NCBI GenBank assembly: GCA_015233155.1
Contig: JADFYG010000023.1
Location: 17,405-81,404, forward strand
Length of the DNA: 64,000 nt
Reading direction: 5' to 3'
Source of the DNA: Candidatus Rifleibacteriota bacterium
GTDB taxonomy: Bacteria; Muiribacteriota; Ozemobacteria; Ozemobacterales; Ozemobacteraceae
Below, piece by piece: positions 27,348 through 35,878 of this stretch. The translations under genes were made by a program, and so were the position numbers. The notes beneath the pieces were generated by a model. It saw nothing but the letters and a program-made list of their open reading frames with translations, did not search any database and was not told the origin of the DNA. Position 1 is the first letter of the stretch; each line of letters begins with the position of its first letter.

Positions 27348-30300
27348 TTAAGAACGGTCGGCTAGCGCAATTCGATCACTTTCCGCGCGGCAAAAACGAT
27401 ATTCGAGAAGTTTTGCGATACCGGCGTCGAAAGCTTCCCGCACCTTGGGCGAAGGCCTTTTGAAGCCCATGAGAATGGCGGCTTCCCGGGCCAGGATGTC
27501 GCGGGGCAGGCTGAGTGCATTACGTAAAACAAGTTCGACTGCGGCTGCTCGCTCTTCCGGGGCTATGAACTCGGCTTCGCGCAGGTTTCCCGCTGAGGTC
27601 GGCCCACGCGGTTCAGGCAGGCGGGAAGTCGGATCGATACCCTGGGGCCAGACGAAAGTCTCGCGTCGCTGCCATTTCCCGTCTCCGTTGGCATCGAGAA
27701 GCGCTCGAATTGATTCGATAGCTTGCGGGCTCAGCCGGGAAAGTCCGAAGAAGGCGATCACACGCCTCGCGAGAGTTTCCTCATGAATCGGTCCTTCCAG
27801 AGCAATTATGCGTTCCAGTAGTTTGACAAGCTGGGGGCGGCGTCGCACGTGATTGAGAGCTTCCGGCTGACCAAAACGCTCGATGGGAACTTCCTCGTAA
27901 ACTCTAAGCCCTGATTTGTTGTTTTCGCGAATCGGGATGTTATTGCATTCCGACGATCCGTCAGCAACTTTTGTGGAGGATGTGAGCTCGTTTACCTCGG
28001 CTGTTAGCTCATCAACGACACTAGTATCACAGCGAGGGGGTTCAGTGGGTAAAACACCATGCGAGTCTGATGAGGAGATCCCGCTTTCCAGCGTGGCAAG
28101 TGCCTCCGGATGTATTTCCGGGCGAAGCACCGCATTCACACCGGGGAGCACAGGCGGACTGATTGCGGCCGCCTCACTGATGATCGTTTCGAGACGTCTC
28201 AATTCCCCGGCGGCATCATGCAACCAGTCGATGACATATACACGCGTCACCATCCATCCGAGATTTTCGAGAATCTCGCGTCTCAGGCGTTCGCGGTCGC
28301 GCGTAGTGGCTCCGGAAGCGAATGCCTCTCCGTCGGTCTCTATGCCTAACAGGAATCTGCCGCGCGTTGATTCGCGCACCGCCAGCGGCAGCCGGTACCC
28401 TGAACATCCGACGTGGCGTTCGACGATGTATCCGCGAGCCTCAAGAGCTGCAGTCAGCATTTCTTCGAACGGCTCACTGGCAGCCGCCACGGGTTCGCCA
28501 GTGCCAGACTTGCCAGAGTCGAGAGAGCGATACCTGCCTGCCGCATACGCAAGAAAAACTTTTAATCTCCGAACGCCTAATGATTGTGTTCGTGATAAAT
28601 CTATCTTTTCCGGGGGGATCGAGGAAAAAACCATGAGCCTCCGGCGTGCGCGTGTAACAGCGACGTTTAGCCGGCGCTCCCCGCCTTCGCGATTCAGTGG
28701 GCCGAAATTCATGCCAACCCGCCCCGTAGCATCAGCGGCATAGGTAACGGAAAATACGATAACGTCACGCTCGTCACCCTGGACATTTTCGAGATTTTTG
28801 ACGAAAACCGGCTCGGGAGCACGCTCACCGAACCATGGCTCGACTTCGGGGTGTACGGCGCGGGCTTCCTCAAGCAGATCTTCGATGAGCATCTGCTGAG
28901 GCTGATTAAATGTTACGACACCGATAGAAAAGCCTCTCGTATCAGGATCAAGCAGAAGCCCGATAATGGCGGAAACTACAGCCTCCGCTTCGATACGATT
29001 TGTCCGCGTTTTTCCGCGATCGAAGACTCCGGAGACTGGTATCAGCGAAACGCCTTCGTTGTCCAATGATGCCGCGGCTGGAAACGTCTGAAGACTGTTA
29101 TCGTAAAAATGCCGGTTGCTGAAAGCGATGAGCCGTTCGTCACGACTGCGATAGTGCCATTTCAACATGAGCGTTGGCAGTCGCGCCGCTACAGCCTCAT
29201 CAAGGATGCTCTCGAGATCTTTCATGAGCAGGTCATCAAGCGGTTTTCCCTTTAAAGCCACGCCATTATGACTTTTGTCGTAAACACAGCTGTCAGCAGC
29301 TACTGAATCACTGACGCCTTTGCTACCGCTGAGGCCGCCTTCGTCTTCATCGGTATCGAAATCTATTGAGAAAAAGCTGGTTGGCGGAAGCTGCTTCGAA
29401 TCGCCGACTATCACCGCACGACGTCCGCGCGCGATAGCACCCACGGCGTCATGAACCGCGATTTGCGAGGCTTCATCGAAGATCACCAGGTCGAAAGGTT
29501 CACGTGTCGCCGGAAGATACTGTGCAATCGAAAGCGGACTCATGAGCAGGCAGGGTTTAAGTCTGCCTAGCAGGTTGGGAATTTTTTCGAGCAGTCGTCG
29601 AATTGCAAGATGCCCGCGCTTTTTCCGGGCTTCGCGTTGCAGTATTCCGACTTCGGATGCTTCGTTAACCGCTCCGATAATACCCGGCCGCCGGGAGTTC
29701 AGCACAGCCGCCACAGCGGCGCCTCCTTTTGCGACCAGATCATGATCGGCTTCACGAAAGGATTCTACCAGACGCTCACGCTCTCTCCCGATAAAATGAT
29801 TTATCATGGCGGACTGATTGCACAACTCCTCGAACCTGGCACCAAGGAAGCCCCGCTCAAACTCTTCCAGGATGCTTTCCGGACCGATCGTTCCACGTCT
29901 GAACAGTGCGATCAGTTCCGCCAGACCTGTTTCGCACGCAGCATCTTCGGCGGCGACATAACGTGACCAGTCGCGCAATAACGGCATCGCGGCGAGCCAG
30001 ATGCGAGCACGCTCTCCGATACGCACAGGCAGCAGTTTATCGCCGGCATTACCGAATACCGCCTGTTCTTCGAAGCAAAAATCATTTTTTACCCTGGAAA
30101 ATATTTCCCGAAAAGTTGTGAGAGCGGCTTTTAATGCGGCCGCCGCGGATGCCGCCCGATCGCGCGGGACAGCCGGAGGGATATTAAGGGAGGCTACGCC
30201 CAGCTGCTCCGTGACTATTCCCCAGTCGCGAACGAAGCAGCTCACAGCTGCCACGAGGCGATGCTCCTTGCGCGCGTTTTTCGCGCCGACGCCGAACACT

Positions 30301-33300
30301 TCGATCAAAAACGGGTCTTCCAGTTCCAGTTCGCGGTCCAGTTCCTGAATGCGGATTGCGTTGTCCAGGTGGGCGATGATTTCCGGAATCTCACCGAGAG
30401 GTTTTATTGCATTGGCGGCCAGTATTGAGGCGGGACCTCGCAGATTCCACCATCGCCACAGAATGAAGGAGTCGGAAAACAGCTGGTAAGAACTCCGAAT
30501 TGCAGGTAAATCGAGTTCAAGCAATGTCTCTCGAAAAGCCATAGTCAGCTTTTCAAGACGTGCCGCACGCTCCGCACCGAGTACGGTGACCCCATCGAGT
30601 CTTTCGATCACGGCCTGACGGTCAGGCCGGGCGGCGACAGTCGCCGCCCCCGTGGGAATACCTGCACCCAGCAGATCAAGGAGGCGTTCAACGTCAGTGA
30701 GCATGCCCAGCGACAAAGAGTCGGGCAGACCGGGCAGAAATGCGGCTTCGCGTCCGGCGCCTACGAGGACAGCTTCCGCTTGTATCAAAGCCGTTAAATT
30801 ACGTTCCCAGTCGCGCGCTACAAGTGGAGTCCAGGATTGTACCCTGCAGGTCGCGAAAACATGCTTCCCCGGGGTACCTGTCGGGCGAGCAGCCTCGATA
30901 ACTCCGGAAAGCCGGTCCCGGCGCAATATATCCACGTCGGCGGTTGCGGCAAGAGCATCCGGAATGCGGAAGAAATGATTTGAATATCCCAGTTTACATA
31001 ATCCTGCTGTACACATGAAATGGGTCTTTCCCAGAGAAGTCTGCATGTGCATGAATTGTACGAACGCGGTCAACTGGCCTGTAAGATCTGCGACTCGTGC
31101 GGCATCAGCTTCCAACGCTGCTATTGCCGGCTTTCTATTTGAGGTATTTTGCTCCAGGACACGGGAAAGTTCGATACTGACCTGGCGCTTATTGGCCTTG
31201 TTGCTGTGAAGCTCCAGACAAGCATCGCCAAGCCCCACTCGTTCGAGACGGCGGGCTACGACTTCGAGGGCTGCACGTTTTTCCGAGACGAAGAGTACAC
31301 GCTTTCCTTCGGAAAGCATAACGGCGATGATGTTCGCGATGGTTTGTGATTTTCCAGTGCCGGGCGGACCCTGCAGGACAAATGAGTTTCCGCGAAGCGC
31401 AGCATCAATTGCAATCGCCTGGCTTGAATCAGAATCGAGAATCGTGCGGAAACTTCCAGCGGGGCGGGTCTTGTCGAGTTCTTCAGGCACGAGAAAAGTC
31501 TGTCCGTCAAATGAAGTTCCGGCACCACCATCGACAAAATGTCGGAGAGTGCTGTTCTTCATCAGATCGTTCTGATGGGCGTCCAGATCGCGCCACATCA
31601 GAAATTTCGTGAAAGAAAAGAAGCCGAGCATAGCTGATTCGATTACATCGAAACGGGGAATCCGTGCGGTTACACGTTGCAGAGTCGCAAGCACGGCGGA
31701 GAGATCTATGCCTGCATCATCCGTTGGCAACGTTTTCAGATCAGAAAAATCAAGACCAAAGTCGCGTCTCAGTTTCTCGAGAAGAGTATCGTTCAAGCGC
31801 GGTTCGTCATCACGAAGCCGTATCACGAAACGTCCGCGAAGAATAGGACGATAAAGTTCGACAGGATACAACATTATCGGAGCCAGTCGCTGATTCGTCG
31901 ATAATTCCGATTCAAACCAGCGCAGGAAGCCAAGTCCAAGATAAAGTGTCGATGATCCGGACTCTTCCATTTCGGTTCGGGCAACCCGATAAATCGCACG
32001 CAAACGGCGATTCAGCTCGATTTCATCGAGACGTGTCATTGCCCGTCCCTGATCGAGCAGTTCCCGTCGGACGCCTGAAAGATACTCCTCGACGCCCCGC
32101 CCCGCGAGCAGTTCGTCGTGACGCGGATCATCAGGCCGCACAACGACCGCGGGCTCCATTACGAGAGAGTTTCCCCGGGAAAGACTGTCTTCGAGACGTG
32201 CGAGATCTATGGCATCAAACGGAATCGTTCGCTCACGGGATTCACGGAAATTCAACAAACGATTGCGAATGGAGAGATCCAGTAAGCGCTCTTTCCATGA
32301 TTCTATGCGTGTTATCCGATCGCAGGAAACGGGGGATACAATCGTATCTTTACAGACGTCAGCGTTTCCGGATCCGGAAAATTCCTCCTCTTCTTTCATG
32401 GGAGCTGCATTCAAATCAATGATAGACGGGTGTTTTGTATCTTCTCCGATGTTTGGCGGCGTCACGCACAGTCGCACCGGAAGCGGTAACAAGCGCGCCA
32501 GACGCGCTGCGCGCACATCGACGATGTGTGAGAAAGAATCCCCATCAGAAAGCTGTTCGCGAGAACGACGCTCCGCTTCAGAAAACGGAACGTAAGGGCG
32601 ATTCATGGCGACTGTTCCTTCGAAGAGCAGAAGATCGCCGCATCGAACCAGTTTTTCGACTGTTTCCCGTTCGTCGCTCGCTGCAACCGGAAGATGATCA
32701 TTAACCAGCCAGACTCCCGGCAATGCGTGATCCCTGAAAAGAACAAGAACCGCATGCAGGCCGGCCTGTTCAAGGGCGGCGGCGAAAATAACGGCAATTT
32801 CGATACAGTTGGCCATGCGAACGTGAAAAACAGTGTCCGGAAAACGGATTTTTTGCCCCGATGTCTCGAATGATGCCGGACTTGTCGCATAAGTTATTTC
32901 GAACTCATGGGCCGCATTATATATTGCCTCGGCAACAGCCTTCACACGATCGCGCGGGCTGTTTTGATAGCCTCGCAGAGCCGGATCACCGGTTGCCATA
33001 TTCAATCGATCCCGTGCTTTTATCAATAGCTCCGCAATAACGGGGTGGTTAGGCAAAATAAATGCGACAATCAATTCCGGAAGCCGGGTTCTGTCCCATT
33101 CGTTATAAGCAAGAAATTCGACGGGGAGGCTTTTTCTGAGTATTGAATCGCCAATGCAATCTTTTACTTCTATCTCTATGGACTTGGCATCGCGCTCGAC
33201 GAGGTATCGAAGCCGGTCCGGTCTCAGGCGCAGATCGGGCTTTTCGAGCAGCCATTCTTCACCGGAAGCAAGGGAGGGAATTCCTCGCGCGAGTGGCTCG

Positions 33301-33542
33301 AGAAGCCATCCATCCGGCTTTCCCGGATCTGCCCCGGTATCTGTCGAATCGTCTGCCCCCGACATTCCGGGTTCGGCTTTAGATGAACCGCATGTCAGAG
33401 ACAATCGTCCGCCCGGAAATATAGCCGGACCGATGTTTCGAACTGTCAAGCGTTGTACGATCGGAATACCGTTGGCTTCCATAGCCCATGACACTCGCGG
33501 ATCATACTCGACGTTTACATCGATAATCATGACGGAAACCAT
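27348..33542 (-). CDS. DUF4011/SF1 helicase/nuclease-like/DUF3320 protein, candidate phage-defence enzyme
   Basis: A single 2064-residue protein. Order: N-terminal beta domain; transglutaminase-like segment with a Cys (ANCIEIAVIF, about residue 243) and a His (FRDHALPGVW, about 265); DUF4011 region (about 420-640, RIESWKERLLDLSIRNRLLNFR); SF1 helicase with Walker A QGPPGTGKS (about 725), Walker B VIFDEASQIA (about 1352), and the motifs MLKWHYRSRDERLI, TFNQPQQML and NVAVTRARRRL; a Vsr/DUF559-like nuclease domain (about 1690-1800, GIETDGEAF, RDRERLRREILENLGW); and DUF3320 at the C terminus. The layout matches Hhe-type single-protein anti-phage helicases. In the nuclease the usual 'RIDLAV' Asp position reads RLPLAV, so it may be catalytically weak. 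No other defence gene adjoins it. Function in defence is inferred from architecture. Confidence 0.85.
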   Translation of the reverse strand: MVSVMIIDVNVEYDPRVSWAMEANGIPIVQRLTVRNIGPAIFPGGRLSLTCGSSKAEPGMSGADDSTDTGADPGKPDGWLLEPLARGIPSLASGEEWLLEKPDLRLRPDRLRYLVERDAKSIEIEVKDCIGDSILRKSLPVEFLAYNEWDRTRLPELIVAFILPNHPVIAELLIKARDRLNMATGDPALRGYQNSPRDRVKAVAEAIYNAAHEFEITYATSPASFETSGQKIRFPDTVFHVRMANCIEIAVIFAAALEQAGLHAVLVLFRDHALPGVWLVNDHLPVAASDERETVEKLVRCGDLLLFEGTVAMNRPYVPFSEAERRSREQLSDGDSFSHIVDVRAARLARLLPLPVRLCVTPPNIGEDTKHPSIIDLNAAPMKEEEEFSGSGNADVCKDTIVSPVSCDRITRIESWKERLLDLSIRNRLLNFRESRERTIPFDAIDLARLEDSLSRGNSLVMEPAVVVRPDDPRHDELLAGRGVEEYLSGVRRELLDQGRAMTRLDEIELNRRLRAIYRVARTEMEESGSSTLYLGLGFLRWFESELSTNQRLAPIMLYPVELYRPILRGRFVIRLRDDEPRLNDTLLEKLRRDFGLDFSDLKTLPTDDAGIDLSAVLATLQRVTARIPRFDVIESAMLGFFSFTKFLMWRDLDAHQNDLMKNSTLRHFVDGGAGTSFDGQTFLVPEELDKTRPAGSFRTILDSDSSQAIAIDAALRGNSFVLQGPPGTGKSQTIANIIAVMLSEGKRVLFVSEKRAALEVVARRLERVGLGDACLELHSNKANKRQVSIELSRVLEQNTSNRKPAIAALEADAARVADLTGQLTAFVQFMHMQTSLGKTHFMCTAGLCKLGYSNHFFRIPDALAATADVDILRRDRLSGVIEAARPTGTPGKHVFATCRVQSWTPLVARDWERNLTALIQAEAVLVGAGREAAFLPGLPDSLSLGMLTDVERLLDLLGAGIPTGAATVAARPDRQAVIERLDGVTVLGAERAARLEKLTMAFRETLLELDLPAIRSSYQLFSDSFILWRWWNLRGPASILAANAIKPLGEIPEIIAHLDNAIRIQELDRELELEDPFLIEVFGVGAKNARKEHRLVAAVSCFVRDWGIVTEQLGVASLNIPPAVPRDRAASAAAALKAALTTFREIFSRVKNDFCFEEQAVFGNAGDKLLPVRIGERARIWLAAMPLLRDWSRYVAAEDAACETGLAELIALFRRGTIGPESILEEFERGFLGARFEELCNQSAMINHFIGRERERLVESFREADHDLVAKGGAAVAAVLNSRRPGIIGAVNEASEVGILQREARKKRGHLAIRRLLEKIPNLLGRLKPCLLMSPLSIAQYLPATREPFDLVIFDEASQIAVHDAVGAIARGRRAVIVGDSKQLPPTSFFSIDFDTDEDEGGLSGSKGVSDSVAADSCVYDKSHNGVALKGKPLDDLLMKDLESILDEAVAARLPTLMLKWHYRSRDERLIAFSNRHFYDNSLQTFPAAASLDNEGVSLIPVSGVFDRGKTRTNRIEAEAVVSAIIGLLLDPDTRGFSIGVVTFNQPQQMLIEDLLEEARAVHPEVEPWFGERAPEPVFVKNLENVQGDERDVIVFSVTYAADATGRVGMNFGPLNREGGERRLNVAVTRARRRLMVFSSIPPEKIDLSRTQSLGVRRLKVFLAYAAGRYRSLDSGKSGTGEPVAAASEPFEEMLTAALEARGYIVERHVGCSGYRLPLAVRESTRGRFLLGIETDGEAFASGATTRDRERLRREILENLGWMVTRVYVIDWLHDAAGELRRLETIISEAAAISPPVLPGVNAVLRPEIHPEALATLESGISSSDSHGVLPTEPPRCDTSVVDELTAEVNELTSSTKVADGSSECNNIPIRENNKSGLRVYEEVPIERFGQPEALNHVRRRPQLVKLLERIIALEGPIHEETLARRVIAFFGLSRLSPQAIESIRALLDANGDGKWQRRETFVWPQGIDPTSRLPEPRGPTSAGNLREAEFIAPEERAAAVELVLRNALSLPRDILAREAAILMGFKRPSPKVREAFDAGIAKLLEYRFCRAESDRIALADRS

Positions 33543-33593
33543 CGACGCGACATTATATAAAGATGCTTGTGAGTACCTCTTCGGGATAAATCC

Positions 33594-35294
33594 TCATTTT
33601 TTTCCGTGCAATTTCTTCTGTTCCCGAAGATCTTTTTCCATATCGTTTAAGTTCGTTATACGGTGTTTCGTAGCTTCGATCATTGCGGTTCTTTCCGAAC
33701 TGTCGCGCTGTTTTCTCCAGAATTCGAGTTGAGAAACTGCATATGCTTTCAACTTTTTCCACTCGTTCAACGCCTTGTCGTATTCGTCGTGTTGCTTGAA
33801 CTCCTCAAGACGATTTTCCCAGGCGGCAAGATCATCGCCGGAAGAGCTGCGATCTTCCAGTTTACTTCTTTCTTCAGCCGCATCGCTTTTCGTCATGAGG
33901 CCGGCCTTCACCATCAATTTGTTGTAATAATCGACCTGTCCCAAATCACCGCGCGACATGGCGAGATCTTTCAGGCCGCTCAATGCATCCGGATCTTTGG
34001 GGTTAGATCTCAGCATCTGCAGAAATGTTTTTTCACGTGCGACTTCATCTCCGGAAGATGCCTTTTCGAGCAGATTGTCTCTGGTATTGGCCGACTTTTC
34101 CTGGCTGATTTCGCTGATGGCCGCCCTGGCGCGCTCTCCCCATTCATCCTTGCGGCGACTGATCTGATTGAGTGCGCTAAGCGCTTCTTCGAGATTTCCT
34201 TCTTTCCGGTAAATTTCTCCGATACGCAATATGGCATCGAAACGATTTCCCTTTTCAAAAGCTTTTTTAAATGCGGAAACGGCACGAGGTGTCTGTCCCA
34301 TGTTGAGATAAAGTTCAGCAAGTTCAAACCAGCCTGTTGCCGCATCGGGCGATTTCTTGATCGCCTTTTGATATTCAGTGACCGCAGCATCGTAGCGCCC
34401 TGTTTGGGCTAGCGCCCGGGCGAGATCGAAACCGATCAATCCCTTCATGTCGGCGCTTTTGGCACCCATGCTTTTAGCTTTCACGAATTCCTCGGAGGCT
34501 TCCTTGACTTTGCCGAGAGCTTCGTAGGCTTTTCCAAGTTGATAATGCGCTTCGGCATCATGACTGTCGAGCGAGAGCACACGCGTAAGCACATCGACAG
34601 CCTCGGCAGGGCGTTCCAGGCCAACCAGGGCGATTCCGAGGCCGCGAAGGGTATCGCGATTCTCCGGGTCGATGGCCTTAGCCTTCATTAACAAATCGAC
34701 GGCTCCCTTCAGATCTCCGTCGACAAGAGCTTTCAGTCCGAGCAGGGAAAGCGGGCCGGCATTCTTTGGATCGAGATTCCGTGCTTTTTCGAGAAGCGGC
34801 GTCGCTTCGTCGCCACGTCCCTGATCGATCAAGACCTGAGCGAGCTTGAGCGTGATGTCAGCCGAATCAGGATACGCTGCGGCCGTGAATCGCAGATGTT
34901 CTTCGGCCTGGCTCAGCGGGCCTGTTTTCATCTGCATCAACCCGAGATAATAGTGTGCGTTTACGTCATCCGGGCTTTTCTTGAGAACCGCTTTCATGCG
35001 GGATATAGCCTGATGCTGGGCTGATTCGTCTCCACCGTCGAACTGCGCCCAGATGTCTTCGTAGGAAGTCGCTCCCGTAATGATCTGTGGTGAATATTTT
35101 TCCGGACCGTTTGAGGCGACCTGTCCTATTTTTCGCTTTTTTGCAGGCGCTTTTGGCGCACTATTTTCTGATTTTGCACGGGCTGCAAATGCAGGATGAG
35201 AAGAAAACGGCAGGAATCCGTCGAATGAAAATACGACGCAGCCGAGTGCCAGCGAAACAAACGCGGGAAGGGGCCTGAATTCACGCAAAATCAT
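33594..35294 (-). CDS. Exported tetratricopeptide-repeat (TPR) protein
   Basis: Signal peptide (LPAFVSLALGCVVFSFDG ... HPAFA) then about ten TPR units, such as DVNAHYYLGLMQMKTGPLSQAEEHL, DITLKLAQVLIDQGRGDEATPLLEKA and ATGWFELAELYLNMGQTPRAVSAFKKA (shown in part). The C-terminal 130 residues are a charged helical tail (EFWRKQRDSSERTAMIEATKH). TPRs bind other proteins; this one is probably a periplasmic or envelope assembly scaffold. A GTG start at 35309 is possible; ATG at 35294 follows AAGGA by 8 bases and is preferred. 51 bases separate it from the helicase start. Confidence 0.85.
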   Translation of the reverse strand: MILREFRPLPAFVSLALGCVVFSFDGFLPFSSHPAFAARAKSENSAPKAPAKKRKIGQVASNGPEKYSPQIITGATSYEDIWAQFDGGDESAQHQAISRMKAVLKKSPDDVNAHYYLGLMQMKTGPLSQAEEHLRFTAAAYPDSADITLKLAQVLIDQGRGDEATPLLEKARNLDPKNAGPLSLLGLKALVDGDLKGAVDLLMKAKAIDPENRDTLRGLGIALVGLERPAEAVDVLTRVLSLDSHDAEAHYQLGKAYEALGKVKEASEEFVKAKSMGAKSADMKGLIGFDLARALAQTGRYDAAVTEYQKAIKKSPDAATGWFELAELYLNMGQTPRAVSAFKKAFEKGNRFDAILRIGEIYRKEGNLEEALSALNQISRRKDEWGERARAAISEISQEKSANTRDNLLEKASSGDEVAREKTFLQMLRSNPKDPDALSGLKDLAMSRGDLGQVDYYNKLMVKAGLMTKSDAAEERSKLEDRSSSGDDLAAWENRLEEFKQHDEYDKALNEWKKLKAYAVSQLEFWRKQRDSSERTAMIEATKHRITNLNDMEKDLREQKKLHGKK

Positions 35295-35383
35295 ACAAAT
35301 TTCCTTCACCTAAACACACATCCTCCATGAATGGTACGAGTGTTTAGAGGGTTTCCCGGGAAACGGTCCCAGGAATATCATCA

Positions 35384-35836
35384 TCAGTTTATCGAGATAC
35401 CGAAAATCAGTACGCCGGCTCCGGATATTAGCGAAAGACCTGCGAATAAGGCAATAATGTAGAAAATATTGGTGTGAAAATTTCTGAAGCGTTCACGGAT
35501 TTTCGGCTTAACCACTTTTTTGATGCTCACGCCCAGAAAATATGCGCAGATCAGGCCTGTCAAAGCAAGAATGCCGAAGAAACCATGCCCATAGGTGTGT
35601 TGAAAGGCTTCCGGGGCATTAAGAACGCGCAGCGTTATAGCAATGCCGCCGATCATTCCGAGTATAATATATGCTAACAAACCATAAGCCCAGGATACGT
35701 GTTTTTCCAGCATTGATCCTCGATCAGAAAATTCAGGGGCATTTCCCTTGAGTCCGAGGATGGTTAATCCCAGCACTCGTTGCTGATACAAACACGCCAA
35801 GAAACCGAGCATGAACAAGGGGTGAATAAAACGCAT
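35384..35836 (-). CDS. Four-helix membrane protein resembling DUF4079/cytochrome b561-like
   Basis: 150 residues with four hydrophobic segments: HPLFMLGFLACLYQQRVLGL, YGLLAYIILGMIGGIAITLRV, FFGILALTGLICAYFLGVS and IFYIIALFAGLSLISGAGVLI. Histidines fall near membrane segments (H5 in FIHPLF, H46 in EKHVSW, YGHGFFG and NFHTNIF), the pattern of DUF4079-type b561-like proteins that could bind heme. GGGAGGG is 6 bases before the ATG. It lies between the TPR gene and the zinc-ribbon/repeat gene, same strand. Heme binding is inferred only. Confidence 0.6.
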   Translation of the reverse strand: MRFIHPLFMLGFLACLYQQRVLGLTILGLKGNAPEFSDRGSMLEKHVSWAYGLLAYIILGMIGGIAITLRVLNAPEAFQHTYGHGFFGILALTGLICAYFLGVSIKKVVKPKIRERFRNFHTNIFYIIALFAGLSLISGAGVLIFGISIN

Positions 35837-35878
35837 CGATTACCCTCCCGAATCTGAATCAAATGGTCAGGACTATCA

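Noticed and set aside
27916..28743. 275-codon plus-strand ORF inside the helicase gene
   Set aside because: It lies antisense to the nuclease domain; residue composition is Arg/Ser-rich and typical of a shadow frame.
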